Positions 35,856-44,860 of a DNA stretch of 64,000 nt are shown one piece after another. Each line of letters starts with the position of its first letter. The stretch's first letter is position 1. The position numbers and the translations under genes were made by a program. Below the pieces are notes generated by a model. That model was given only the letters and a program-made list of their open reading frames with translations. It was not told the DNA's origin and did not search any database. This DNA is from Synechococcus sp. RSCCF101 (lineage in GTDB: Bacteria > Cyanobacteriota > Cyanobacteriia > PCC-6307 > Cyanobiaceae): positions 2,728,001 through 2,792,000 of the forward strand of contig NZ_CP035632.1 in the NCBI RefSeq assembly GCF_008807075.1. Reading direction: 5' to 3'.

Positions 35856-36853
35856 GCGAGTGCATCCGCCTCGCCCATGGCGGCGGTGGACAGCTGATGC
35901 GGCAGCTGATCGCCGAGGAGTTCCGTCCCCTCCACGGCGGCGGGTCTCCCCTTCACGACGCGGCCACCATCGAACCGCCCGGGGGGCGGCTGGCCTTCAC
36001 CACCGATGGCTACGTGGTGCAGCCGCTGGAGTTCCCCGGTGGCGACATCGGCCGGCTGGCGGTGACCGGCACGGCCAACGACCTGGCCATGGCCGGTGCC
36101 CGACCCCTGCACCTCAGCGTGGCGATGGTGCTGGAGGAAGGGCTGCCCCTGGCCCAGCTGCGGCGGATCGTGGCGTCGATGGCCGCAGCCGCCCGGGAGT
36201 GCGGCGTTGTGATCCGCACCGGCGACACCAAGGTGGTGGAGCGGGGCAAGGGCGATGGCCTGTTCATCACCACCAGCGGCGTGGGGCAGGTGGAGGCCTC
36301 GCGGCCGATCGGCCCGGGCTCGATCCGCCCGGGTGACCGGCTTGTGGTGAGCGGTGACCTGGGCCGCCATGGCCTGGCGATCCTGGCCATCCGCCACGGC
36401 CTGGAGCTTGAGCCACCGGTGGCCAGCGACTGCGCGCCCCTCTGGCCCGCCGTGGAACGGCTGCTGCAGGCCGGGGTGCATCCCCACCTCCTGCGGGATC
36501 TCACCAGGGGCGGCCTGGCGGCGGTGCTGCAGGAACTGGCGGAGGACAGCGGCTGCCCCTTCCGGATCGAGGAGGGTGCCCTGCCGCTCCATCCGGCCGT
36601 GGAGCGGGTCTGCGATCTGCTCGGCCTCGACCCCCTGCAGCTGGCCAACGAAGGTCGCTTTCTGCTGGTGGTGGCCCCGGACCAGCTGGAGGCGGCCATG
36701 GCCGTGCTCGGACCCGAGGGCGGGGTGTGCATCGGTGAGGTGGGCCGGCCCGCTGAGGCCGGCCCGGTGCCGGATGTGGTGCTGCGCACGCCCTACGGCA
36801 CCCAGCGCTGCCTGCCACCGGTGAGCGGCGAACTGCTGCCCCGCATCTGCTGA
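35852..36853 (+). CDS. hypE: carbamoyl dehydratase HypE
   Basis: 333 residues. It has the PurM-like start LAHGGGGQLMRQLI, the ATP-binding block TGTANDLAMAGARPL, and GDTKVVERG. It ends PRIC, the C-terminal Cys that carries the thiocarboxamide and then thiocyanate group donated to iron. It is the last gene of the hyp operon; the dnaJ-like gene follows 48 bp later on the same strand without a visible terminator. Confidence 0.96.
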   Translation: MSECIRLAHGGGGQLMRQLIAEEFRPLHGGGSPLHDAATIEPPGGRLAFTTDGYVVQPLEFPGGDIGRLAVTGTANDLAMAGARPLHLSVAMVLEEGLPLAQLRRIVASMAAAARECGVVIRTGDTKVVERGKGDGLFITTSGVGQVEASRPIGPGSIRPGDRLVVSGDLGRHGLAILAIRHGLELEPPVASDCAPLWPAVERLLQAGVHPHLLRDLTRGGLAAVLQELAEDSGCPFRIEEGALPLHPAVERVCDLLGLDPLQLANEGRFLLVVAPDQLEAAMAVLGPEGGVCIGEVGRPAEAGPVPDVVLRTPYGTQRCLPPVSGELLPRIC

Positions 36854-36901
36854 GCCCAGCTGGGAGACTGGTCCGGCGGTTCGGAATCGGGCAGGGTCTC
36901 C

Positions 36902-37861
36902 ATGGCGGCAGGCGACTACCGCGATTACTTCAAGGTGCTGGGCGTGGATCGCGGCGCCGATGCCGACACGATCAAGCGGGCCTTCCGCAAGCTGGCGCGC
37001 CAGTACCACCCCGATGTGAATCCGGGCGATGCCTCGGCCGAGGCCCGCTTCAAGGAGATCAGCGAGGCCTATGAGGTGCTCTCCGATCCCGACAAGCGCC
37101 GCCGCTACGAGCAGTTCGGCCAGTACTGGAACCAGGTGGGCGGCGGCGCCGGGCCCGCTGGCGTGGATGTGGATTTCGGCCGCTACGGCAGCTTCGACGA
37201 TTTCATCAACGACCTGCTCGGTCGCTTCGGCGGCGGCGGAGCCGCACCGGGCGGCTTCGGCTTCGGCAGCGGTTTCCCCCGCAGCGGCGGCTTCGGCGGT
37301 CCCGCCGGCGGGCGGGGCGGGGTGTCCCTCGATGCGGAGGCCACCCTGTCCCTGTCGCTGCGGGATGCCTTCCGCGGCTGCGAGCGGACCCTCTCGGTCA
37401 ACGATGAGCGCGTGCAGGTGCGCATCCCCGCCGGCGTCCAGGACGGCACCCGTCTGCGCCTCAAGGGCAAGGGCAATCTGCAGCCGAGCCGCGACCGGCG
37501 CGGCGACCTCTACCTGCTGATCCGCCTCGAGCCCCACCCCATCTGGCGGGTGACGGATCAGCAGCTCCGGGCCGAACTGCCGGTGAGCGTCGATGAGCTG
37601 GTGCTGGGCGGAGACGTGTCGGTGGCCACCCCCGATGGCCCCGCCACGATCACGGTGCCGCCGGCCACCCGCCCCGGTGCGGTGCTGCGGGTCAAGGGCA
37701 AGGGCTGGCCCTCGCCCAAGGGTCGCGGTGATCTGCTCCTGAGCCTGCGGCTGGAGACCCCGCGCTCGATCAGCGAGCGGGAGCGCCAGCTGCTCAGGGA
37801 GCTGCGGGAGGCCCGCCGGGAGGACCTGCGGGCCGACTGGGTGCGCCAGGCCGCGCTCTGA
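36902..37861 (+). CDS. DnaJ-class (type II) J-domain cochaperone
   Basis: 319 residues. The J domain occupies residues 8-70 with the HPD motif at 36-38. A Gly/Phe-rich region (about 85-140) follows, then two C-terminal substrate-binding domains ([18 protein letters not shown] and [12 protein letters not shown]). The zinc-finger domain of classical DnaJ is absent, so it is CbpA/DnaJ2-like. It would stimulate an Hsp70. It lies between hypE and hemB on the same strand. Confidence 0.9.
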   Translation: MAAGDYRDYFKVLGVDRGADADTIKRAFRKLARQYHPDVNPGDASAEARFKEISEAYEVLSDPDKRRRYEQFGQYWNQVGGGAGPAGVDVDFGRYGSFDDFINDLLGRFGGGGAAPGGFGFGSGFPRSGGFGGPAGGRGGVSLDAEATLSLSLRDAFRGCERTLSVNDERVQVRIPAGVQDGTRLRLKGKGNLQPSRDRRGDLYLLIRLEPHPIWRVTDQQLRAELPVSVDELVLGGDVSVATPDGPATITVPPATRPGAVLRVKGKGWPSPKGRGDLLLSLRLETPRSISERERQLLRELREARREDLRADWVRQAAL

Positions 37862-37895
37862 CGCTGCCTAGGATCGCCCCAGGACACGGCCCTCG

Positions 37896-38906
37896 ATGGA
37901 GCTCACCTACCGCCCCCGCCGTCTGCGGCGCACCCCTGCCCTGCGTGAGATGGTGCGGGAGTGCCATGTGCGGCCGGCCGATTTCATTTATCCCCTGTTC
38001 GTGCACGAGGGGACCGACAACGAGCCGATCGGTGCCATGCCCGGCGCTGTCCGCTGGAGCCTGGATGGCCTGATCGGTGAGGTGCAGCGGGCCTGGGATC
38101 TGGGCATCCGCTGCGTGGTGCTCTTCCCCAAAGTCGCCGATGGCCTCAAGAGTGAGGACGGAGCCGAGTGCTTCAACGAGGGCGGCCTGATCCCGCGCGC
38201 CATACGCCGGCTGCGCGAGTCCCACCCGGGCATGACGATCATGACCGACGTGGCCCTCGACCCCTATTCCTGCGACGGCCATGACGGCATCGTCAGTTCC
38301 GAGGGCGTGGTGCTCAACGACGAGACAGTGGAGATCCTCTGCCGGCAGGCGGTGGCCCAGGCCCGCGCCGGAGCCGATCTGATCGGTCCCAGCGACATGA
38401 TGGACGGCCGTGTGGGGGCCATCCGCGAGGCGCTCGATGAGCACGGCTTCGAGCACGTGGGCATCATCAGCTACGCCGCCAAGTACGCCTCCGCCTACTA
38501 CGGCCCCTTCCGCGAGGCGCTCGATTCCGCCCCCCGCACGGATGCCTCCAAGCCGATCCCGGAGGACAAGAGCACGTATCAGATGGATCCGGCCAATGCG
38601 CGGGAGGCCCTGACCGAAGCTCTGCTCGATGAGCAGGAGGGTGCCGACATCCTCATGGTCAAGCCCGGCCTGGCCTATCTCGATGTGATCCATCGGCTGC
38701 GCCAGGAGAGCGAGCAGCCGATCGCGGCTTACAACGTGAGTGGCGAATACGCCATGGTCAAGGCGGCGGCCGAGCGCGGCTGGATCGACGAGAAGGCCGT
38801 GGTGCTGGAGACCCTGCTCTGCTTCAAGCGGGCGGGTGCGGATCTGATCCTCACCTACCACGCCTGCGATGCGGCCACCTGGTTGCGCGAGCCCGGCGGG
38901 GCGTGA
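37896..38906 (+). CDS. hemB: delta-aminolevulinic acid dehydratase (porphobilinogen synthase)
   Basis: 336 residues. It joins two 5-aminolevulinate molecules to porphobilinogen for heme and chlorophyll. The two active-site lysines are in SYAAKYASAYYGPFR and ILMVKPGLAYLD. The metal loop reads DVALDPYSCDGHDGIV, lacking the three-Cys zinc site, so it is the magnesium type usual in photosynthetic organisms. The stop overlaps the mutS2 start as GTGA. Confidence 0.96.
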   Translation: MELTYRPRRLRRTPALREMVRECHVRPADFIYPLFVHEGTDNEPIGAMPGAVRWSLDGLIGEVQRAWDLGIRCVVLFPKVADGLKSEDGAECFNEGGLIPRAIRRLRESHPGMTIMTDVALDPYSCDGHDGIVSSEGVVLNDETVEILCRQAVAQARAGADLIGPSDMMDGRVGAIREALDEHGFEHVGIISYAAKYASAYYGPFREALDSAPRTDASKPIPEDKSTYQMDPANAREALTEALLDEQEGADILMVKPGLAYLDVIHRLRQESEQPIAAYNVSGEYAMVKAAAERGWIDEKAVVLETLLCFKRAGADLILTYHACDAATWLREPGGA

Positions 38907-41344
38907 GCGGCGCGGCCTGTCTCAGCCCCCCGCCGACCGCCGGCGCTGAGGCCGCGGCGGTGATGGAGGAGGCGCTGGCCCTGCTGGAGTGGCCCCGCCT
39001 GCTCGAGCACCTCGCCCATTTCGCCGGCACCGCTGCCGGACGCGATCGCTGCCTGCATCTGCAGCTCCCCGGCAGCCTGGAGGCCAGCCAGGCCCGTCTC
39101 TCGGAGACCCGTGAGCTGCTCGCCCTCGATGGTCTGCTGGAGGGAGGTCTCAGCTTCGACGGGGTGGTGACGCTCACCCCCCTGCTCGATCACTGCGAGA
39201 AGGAGGGCACGGCTCAGGGTGAGGACCTGCTGGCCCTGGCCGGAACCCTGGGCGCGGGGCGCCGGCTGCGGCGGCAGATTCTCGATCCGGAGCTGCGGCC
39301 GGTCTGCAGCGCCCTGGTGGAGCCGGTGGCCTCCCTGCCGGAGCTGGAACAGCGGCTGCGCTTCTGCCTGGAGGAGGGAGGGCGCCTGGCCGATCGGGCC
39401 AGCCCGGATCTCGCCGCCGTGCGGCTGCAGCTGGAGGCCAGCCGTGAGCAGCGCCGCCAGCGGCTGCAGGAGGTGATGCGGCGCCATGCCTCGATCCTGC
39501 AGGACACGGTGATCAGCGAGCGCCGCGGCCGGCCCGTGCTCGCGGTCAAGGCCGGAGCCCAGTCCCAGCTGGCGGGCCTGGTGCACGACAGCTCGGCCTC
39601 CGGTCAGACCGTCTTCATCGAACCCCAGGCCCTCGTTCCCCTGGGCAACCGCATCCGCGATCTGGAGAGCCGGGAGCGGGAGGAGGAACAGAAGCTGCTG
39701 CGTCAGCTCAGTGGCCTGGTGGCCACGCACGTGCCGGCTCTGCGCCGGCTGCAGGATGTGCTGGAGCAGCTGGATGCGGGCACGGCCCGGGCCTGCTACA
39801 GCCAGTGGATCGGCGGTGTGCCGCCGGTGCTGGAGTCCGATCCGCAGGCGCCGTTCCAGCTGCGCGGTCTGCGCCATCCGCTGCTGCTCTGGCAGCAGCG
39901 CCGCCAGGGGGGTGCGCCGGTGGTGCCGGTCGATCTGCAGGTGTCGGCCGCGATCCGGGTGGTGGCGATCACCGGCCCCAACACCGGCGGCAAGACCGTG
40001 ACCCTCAAGAGTGTGGGTCTGGTGGCGCTGATGGCCCGCGCCGGCCTGTTCCTGCCCTGCCACGGCACCGCCAGCCTGCCCTGGTGTGCCCAGGTGCTGG
40101 CGGACATCGGCGATGAGCAGTCGCTGCAGCAGAACCTCTCCACCTTCAGCGGCCACATCCGCCGCATCAGTCGCATCCTGGCCGCCCTGGCCGCTTCGAC
40201 CGCACCGGCCCTCGTGCTGCTCGACGAGGTGGGAGCCGGCACCGATCCCTCGGAGGGGGCCGCCCTGGCCACCGCCCTGCTGCGCCACCTCGCCGGCGCG
40301 GCCCGCCTCACGATCGCCACCACCCATTTCGGTGAGCTCAAGGCGCTCAAGTACAACGACGAGCGCTTCGAGAACGCCTCCGTTGCCTTTGACGACGACA
40401 CCCTCTCGCCCACCTATCACCTGCAATGGGGCATCCCCGGCCGCAGCAATGCGCTCGCCATCGCCGCCCGCCTCGGCCTGGACTCCGCTGTGGTGGATGC
40501 GGCCGGGGAGCTGCTGGCTCCGGCGGCCGTGGGAGAGGTCAACGCGGTGATCGCCGGCCTGGAGGACCAGCGGCAGCGCCAGCAGGAAGCGGCGGAGGAG
40601 GCCGCGGCGCTGCTGATGCGCGCCGAGCTGCTGCATGAGGAGCTGATGGAGGGCTGGCGCCGGCAGCAGCACCGCACCGCCGAGCAGCAGCAGGAGGGGC
40701 GCCGTCAGCTGGAGGATTCGATCCGCTCCGGCCAGAAGGAGGTGCGCCGCATCATCCGGCGCCTGCGGGAGGGAACTCCGGATGGAGAGCAGGCCCGCCA
40801 GGCCGGCCAGCGGCTCAAGCGCCTCCAGCAGCAGCACAGGCCCCACCCGGAACGGCGCGACCACAGCGGCTGGCGGCCTGTGCCCGGCGAGCGGGTGCGG
40901 GTGCTCTCCCTCGGTAAGGCGGCCGAGGTGCTGGAACTGGTGGAGGGAGGACGCCAGCTGGTGGTGCGCTGCGGTGTGATGCGGATGACGGTGGAGCTGA
41001 GCGCGATCGAGGCCCTCGATGGCCGCCGCCCGGCTCCTCCCGATCCACCGGCAGCGGCGGTGCAGGTGCGTCACCGCCTGCCGGCGACCGGAGCCGGACC
41101 TCAGGTGCGCACTGCCGCCAACACCATCGATGTCCGCGGCCTGCGGGTGCACGAGGCGGAGGCGATGGTGGAGGAGCAGCTGCGCCATGCCCGCGGACCG
41201 CTCTGGGTCATCCACGGCATCGGCACCGGACGCCTCAAGCGCGGCCTCCGCTCCTGGCTCGACACCGTTCCCTACGTCGAGAGGGTCAGCGATGCGGAAC
41301 CCGGCGATGGCGGCACCGGCTGCAGCGTGATCTGGCCGCGCTGA
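38903..41344 (+). CDS. mutS2: endonuclease MutS2
   Basis: 813 residues from a GTG overlapping the hemB stop. The MutS core and ATPase domain has Walker A ITGPNTGGKTVTLKS near 355, Walker B LVLLDEVGAGTDPSEG near 435, and the TTHFGELK switch. A long coiled-coil of Gln/Arg/Glu follows (about 550-650), and a C-terminal Smr nuclease domain starts with TIDVRGLRVHEAE near 742 and includes HGIGTGRLK. MutS2 lacks a mismatch-recognition domain and acts in suppressing recombination or in ribosome rescue. Confidence 0.94.
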   Translation: MSGAACLSPPPTAGAEAAAVMEEALALLEWPRLLEHLAHFAGTAAGRDRCLHLQLPGSLEASQARLSETRELLALDGLLEGGLSFDGVVTLTPLLDHCEKEGTAQGEDLLALAGTLGAGRRLRRQILDPELRPVCSALVEPVASLPELEQRLRFCLEEGGRLADRASPDLAAVRLQLEASREQRRQRLQEVMRRHASILQDTVISERRGRPVLAVKAGAQSQLAGLVHDSSASGQTVFIEPQALVPLGNRIRDLESREREEEQKLLRQLSGLVATHVPALRRLQDVLEQLDAGTARACYSQWIGGVPPVLESDPQAPFQLRGLRHPLLLWQQRRQGGAPVVPVDLQVSAAIRVVAITGPNTGGKTVTLKSVGLVALMARAGLFLPCHGTASLPWCAQVLADIGDEQSLQQNLSTFSGHIRRISRILAALAASTAPALVLLDEVGAGTDPSEGAALATALLRHLAGAARLTIATTHFGELKALKYNDERFENASVAFDDDTLSPTYHLQWGIPGRSNALAIAARLGLDSAVVDAAGELLAPAAVGEVNAVIAGLEDQRQRQQEAAEEAAALLMRAELLHEELMEGWRRQQHRTAEQQQEGRRQLEDSIRSGQKEVRRIIRRLREGTPDGEQARQAGQRLKRLQQQHRPHPERRDHSGWRPVPGERVRVLSLGKAAEVLELVEGGRQLVVRCGVMRMTVELSAIEALDGRRPAPPDPPAAAVQVRHRLPATGAGPQVRTAANTIDVRGLRVHEAEAMVEEQLRHARGPLWVIHGIGTGRLKRGLRSWLDTVPYVERVSDAEPGDGGTGCSVIWPR

Positions 41345-41358
41345 GGCACCGGCCGGAT

Positions 41359-42591
41359 TCAGGTCGTGAAGCTGGGCAGCACCGGCTCGGATGAGGCCGC
41401 CTGCGGGCGGGGAATGGCAATCGCTTCGCCGTCGGCTTCGAACAGGCGCCAGCCGGCGGCATTCACCTCGAGATGCAGCCGCTGGCCGATCGCCAGCTCC
41501 GGACTGGCGGGCGCACGAACATGCACCAGATGGTCCCCATCCAGAAGTCGGGCGCTGACGATCTGCTCATTGCCCAGGGCCTCGCAGTGCACCACATCCG
41601 CCGGCAGGTTGCGGTTGGTGGCCGGGGCCACGCTCAGATCCTCCGGCCGCAGGCCAGCGGTGAGGCATGCACCCACCCGGCCCTCCACCGCCGCCTCGAG
41701 CACGCCATCGATCGGGAAACGCCGCTCTCCCAGCAGCAGCGTGCCGCCGGCGGCCACCTGCACCGGCAGGAGGTTCATCGGCGGGCTGCCGATGAACTGC
41801 GCCACGAACAGGTTCGAGGGCCAGCGGTAGAGCTCCATCGGGGTACCGAGCTGTTGCAGCCGCCCCTGGTTGAGCACGGCGATGCGATGGCCCATGGTCA
41901 TCGCCTCCACCTGGTCGTGAGTCACGTAGATCGTGGTGGTGCCGAGGCTGCGCTGCAGGCCCACGATCTGGGCCCGGGTGCCGGAGCGAAGCTTGGCGTC
42001 GAGGTTGCTCAGGGGTTCATCCATCAGAAACACCGACGGCTCCCGGGCGATGGCCCGACCCAGAGCCACCCGCTGCTTCTGACCGCCGGAAAGCTCTTTG
42101 GGCCGTCGCTGCCGCACCGCGTCCAGTTCCAGCAGTTCGGCCACCTCGGCCACCCGCCGTTCGACGCGCTCCTCGCGGAGGGATCGCACCCGCATCGCCC
42201 GGGGCCAGCGGCGTGACCAGCGGTGCAGCTGGTCGACCAGCACCTCACGCGGTCCGCGCTTCTGCCGCCGCCTCAGCCCGAAGCCGATGTTGTCCTCCAC
42301 GCTCAGGTGGGGATAGAGCGCGTAGCTCTGGAACACCATCGCCACATCGCGCCGGGCCGGCGGGCGCCGACTGATGGGCTGGCCGTCGAGCAGGATCTCC
42401 CCGCCTGTGGGTTCATCGAGTCCGGCGAGCAACCGCAGCAGGGTGCTCTTGCCGCAACCGGAGGGCCCCACCAGCACGAGGAACTCGCCGTCGGGAACCG
42501 TGAGATCCACCCGATCGAGAACCTGCACCGGCTCGCCACCGCCGCGGCCGGGGAAGCTCTTGCTGACCTGCTCGAAGCGGACCTCGGCCAA
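41359..42591 (-). CDS. sugar-type ABC transporter ATP-binding protein (UgpC/MalK-like)
   Basis: 410 residues from a TTG at 42591 ([13 protein letters not shown]), the only start giving the conserved N-terminus. Motifs are Walker [11 protein letters not shown]-loop [12 protein letters not shown], signature LSGGQKQR, Walker [18 protein letters not shown]-loop [12 protein letters not shown], and a C-terminal TOBE-type regulatory domain. A basic insert of roughly 30 residues (about 100-130, [11 protein letters not shown] and onward) lies before the signature. The family powers uptake of sugars or compatible solutes; permease genes are not next to it, so the substrate is unknown. Confidence 0.9.
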   Translation of the reverse strand: MAEVRFEQVSKSFPGRGGGEPVQVLDRVDLTVPDGEFLVLVGPSGCGKSTLLRLLAGLDEPTGGEILLDGQPISRRPPARRDVAMVFQSYALYPHLSVEDNIGFGLRRRQKRGPREVLVDQLHRWSRRWPRAMRVRSLREERVERRVAEVAELLELDAVRQRRPKELSGGQKQRVALGRAIAREPSVFLMDEPLSNLDAKLRSGTRAQIVGLQRSLGTTTIYVTHDQVEAMTMGHRIAVLNQGRLQQLGTPMELYRWPSNLFVAQFIGSPPMNLLPVQVAAGGTLLLGERRFPIDGVLEAAVEGRVGACLTAGLRPEDLSVAPATNRNLPADVVHCEALGNEQIVSARLLDGDHLVHVRAPASPELAIGQRLHLEVNAAGWRLFEADGEAIAIPRPQAASSEPVLPSFTT

Positions 42592-42623
42592 GGTCTGACT
42601 GCGGTGACGCCGATCCTAGGGTT

Positions 42624-43643
42624 GTGGATCGGCTGCCCCACCCGGCCTTGCAGTTCATCGATCAGGCCACGATCAACGTGCGTGCCGGCCGCGGTGGGGA
42701 CGGCATCGTGGCGTTCCGCCGCGAGAAGTACGTGCCCGCCGGAGGGCCGGCCGGCGGGAATGGCGGGAAAGGCGGCGACGTGTGGCTGCAGGCCGATGCC
42801 AACCTCCAGACGCTGCTGGATTTCCGCTACCAGCGGGAGTTCAAGGCCGGCGATGGCCGCCGCGGCGGGCCCAACCGCTGCACCGGCGCCGGCGGCGAGG
42901 ATCGCCTGATCACCGTTCCCTGCGGCACCGAGGTGCGCCATGCGGACAACGGTGAACTGCTGGGTGACCTGACCGCCGCCGGCGATCGGCTGCGGGTGGC
43001 GAGCGGCGGCCGCGGCGGCTGGGGCAATGCCCACTATCTGAGCAATCGCAACCGGGCTCCCGAGCGTTGCACCGAGGGAGTCGAGGGCGAGTGCCTGCCG
43101 CTGCAGCTGGAACTGAAGCTGCTGGCGGAGGTGGGCATCATCGGTCTGCCCAACGCCGGCAAAAGCAGCCTGATCAGCGTGCTGTCGGCGGCGCGTCCCC
43201 GGATCGCCGCCTACCCCTTCAGCACGCTGGTGCCCAATCTCGGTGTGGTGCGCCGGCCCAGTGGCGATGGCACCGTCTTCGCCGACATCCCCGGCCTGAT
43301 CGCCGGGGCCTCGCAGGGGGCGGGCCTCGGCCATGCGTTCCTGCGCCACATCGAACGCACCCGATTGCTGCTGCATCTGGTGGATGCCTCGGCTGAATCG
43401 GTGGAGCAGGACCACCGGGTGGTGCTGCAGGAGCTGGAGGCCTACGGCCACGGACTGGCTGAGCGGCCAAGGCTGCTGGTGCTCAGCAAGTGCGACCTGA
43501 TCGATGAGGAGGAGTGCCGCCGGCGTTGTGATCTGTTGTCAGCCGCATCCGGACGGGCGGTGTTGCCCATCGCTGCGGTCACCGGGCAGGGCCTTCAGGC
43601 GCTGACCGCCTCGGTCTGGGAGGCGCTGGCCGAGCAACGGTGA
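42624..43643 (+). CDS. obg: GTPase Obg (CgtA)
   Basis: 339 residues from a GTG at 42624. A TTG at 42648, giving M-QFIDQATI, fits the usual Obg N-terminus better and may be the real start. The Gly-rich Obg fold ([22 protein letters not shown] onward) is followed by the G domain with G1 GLPNAGKSS near 170, DIPGLIAGA and SKCD. Obg binds the 50S subunit and helps ribosome assembly and stress control. It is divergent from the ABC ATPase gene with 32 bp between. Confidence 0.93.
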   Translation: MDRLPHPALQFIDQATINVRAGRGGDGIVAFRREKYVPAGGPAGGNGGKGGDVWLQADANLQTLLDFRYQREFKAGDGRRGGPNRCTGAGGEDRLITVPCGTEVRHADNGELLGDLTAAGDRLRVASGGRGGWGNAHYLSNRNRAPERCTEGVEGECLPLQLELKLLAEVGIIGLPNAGKSSLISVLSAARPRIAAYPFSTLVPNLGVVRRPSGDGTVFADIPGLIAGASQGAGLGHAFLRHIERTRLLLHLVDASAESVEQDHRVVLQELEAYGHGLAERPRLLVLSKCDLIDEEECRRRCDLLSAASGRAVLPIAAVTGQGLQALTASVWEALAEQR

Positions 43644-43714
43644 GGGCTTGGTTACAGCGGCTTGTGGCCGATTGCATCCATGGCCATAACGGGGTTACGC
43701 CAGGTCTGTCCACC

Positions 43715-43897
43715 ATGACCTTCTACACCGCTTACCACAAGGATGGTCGGGTGATCGCCCGCTGCCAGACACGAGAGGAGATCAATCAGCTCCGGGCCAT
43801 GGGTCGCCCCATCGCCAAGGTCGCGCCGCTGCGCGAAGAGGAGTCGGTCACCTGCCGCCTGACGGACACACCCGCCGGATTCAACGAGGACGTCTGA
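43715..43897 (+). CDS. small conserved hypothetical protein
   Basis: 60 residues from the ATG at 43715 (MTFYTAYHKDGRVIARCQT). It is a compact polar protein without membrane segments, with FYTAYHKDGRVI and LRAMGRPIAKV as the most structured parts. No family is named. It lies 71 bp after obg on the same strand and is probably co-transcribed. Confidence 0.65.
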   Translation: MTFYTAYHKDGRVIARCQTREEINQLRAMGRPIAKVAPLREEESVTCRLTDTPAGFNEDV

Positions 43898-43942
43898 TCT
43901 CGCTCATCGGCGGGGAGCCTGAAGACCCCGTCAGGTGGTGGG

Positions 43943-43970
43943 TTTCGCCGCAACAATTTCGCCGCAACAA
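43943..43970 (+). repeat. tandem repeat, two copies of a 14-bp unit
   Basis: TTTCGCCGCAACAA occurs twice head to tail (43943-43956 and 43957-43970) and is flanked on both sides by GTGGTGGGT. Two copies are too few for a CRISPR or satellite array. Confidence 0.8.
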
Positions 43971-44238
43971 GTGGTGGGTGACGCCGGAAGGGGGCGGAGA
44001 CATGCGCTTGAGAACAGGCTTTCGCTGGTTGGCTTCTCTTCACCCGCCAGGGATCTCCGCGGCAGCCCCGAAGCGCCGCCAGCGATGAGATGCAGTGGTG
44101 GTGTGAGGAGGTTATCTTTTATTCCTGCTTGGTTGAAGCTCCCTTTTTTTCTGTTTCGTTGAAGCACCTTGAAACAGGTGAGTGATCTGTCGGGCTGCCG
44201 GTCCCAAGTACTTCGGTTCACCAGTCATGCAATCGGTG

Positions 44239-44258
44239 GTATCCGTTTCATCGGATAC
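44239..44258. other. perfect hairpin in gene-poor region
   Basis: GTATCCG and CGGATAC form a 7-bp stem around a TTTCAT loop. No T run follows on either strand, so it is more likely part of a structured RNA or an operator than a terminator. Confidence 0.4.
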
Positions 44259-44420
44259 AGACTGATGCATTGAGGGCTGATGGATCCGCTTGCTAAGCAA
44301 CCCAGACGCGTGGATTGTGACGACGTCGTCTCAATCCAGGTGATCCAATTCGGCCTGGAGGCGACAGATCAGCTCATTCTCTCCTGGAGCAGCCCTCGAA
44401 AACCATGCTGCCCGCGGTGA

Positions 44421-44447
44421 TACAGAAACGCCCGGCTTCAGCCGGGC
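44421..44447 (-). terminator. rho-independent terminator of the CP12-like gene
   Basis: On the minus strand, GCCCGGC-TGAA-GCCGGGC (44447-44430) is followed by a T-rich run (GTTTCTGTA, 44429-44421). It starts 13 bp after the stop codon of the CP12-like gene. Confidence 0.8.
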
Positions 44448-44459
44448 TGCAGGACTGTT

Positions 44460-44708
44460 TCAGTCGTCGTAGACCCTGCACTCCGGCGCTTCAGGGTTGG
44501 TGTCGCAATACATTTCCAGCGAGGTGGGATCGTGCTGGTCACCGGGATGGTGGTCCTTGTACTCCTTGAGGGATTGCAGTTCCTCCTCAAGGTGGCGGAC
44601 TTTGCCGGTATTGCCTTCGGCGCGTGCCTGCTGGATCTCGCTCTGATCCTTCTGGATGTGCTCGTCGATGGATTTCATGAGAAAGGCCGGCGTGTCCTGC
44701 CGCTCCAT
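44460..44708 (-). CDS. CP12-like protein lacking the N-terminal Cys pair
   Basis: 82 residues. The C-terminus is the CP12 GAPDH-binding element: MYCDTNPEAPECRVYDD, with the redox Cys pair near residues 68 and 77. In canonical CP12 an N-terminal Cys pair and an AWD-VEEL core bind phosphoribulokinase. Here both Cys are missing and the core is only distantly echoed (RHLEEELQSLKEY). It is therefore a variant that may bind GAPDH under oxidising conditions but probably not phosphoribulokinase in the usual way. The protein is otherwise charged and probably partly disordered. It has its own terminator. Confidence 0.82.
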   Translation of the reverse strand: MERQDTPAFLMKSIDEHIQKDQSEIQQARAEGNTGKVRHLEEELQSLKEYKDHHPGDQHDPTSLEMYCDTNPEAPECRVYDD

Positions 44709-44860
44709 GTCTGTTCCACCTTACGGGCAGTCCTCCATCGGCGGAACGCCCGCATCATCAGCTGATGCCGAGGATCAGGAAAGAAGCACAAAGCAGCGCA
44801 GGCAGGCCCATCGCTGCCCCCGGATCTCCGGGGCGCTCCGAGGGCGGGGGCAGAAGCCGG

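Larger units (their letters stand above)
43898..44420. other. gene-poor, lower-GC intergenic stretch
   Basis: About 520 bp with no supported gene; open frames here lack start sites and family features. It holds a tandem 14-bp repeat, T-rich segments near 44113-44160 and a clean hairpin at 44239-44258. It may carry a small RNA or the promoters of flanking units, but nothing can be assigned. Confidence 0.6.

Noticed and set aside
43943-43970. Tandem 14-bp repeat as a CRISPR remnant
   Set aside because: Only two copies with no spacer between them, and no cas genes in the window.
44090-44125. Minus-strand CTCCTCACACC, like the core of the cyanobacterial small RNA Yfr1
   Set aside because: The base before the core differs, no GC hairpin with T run follows on that strand, and the usual Yfr1 neighbourhood is not seen.
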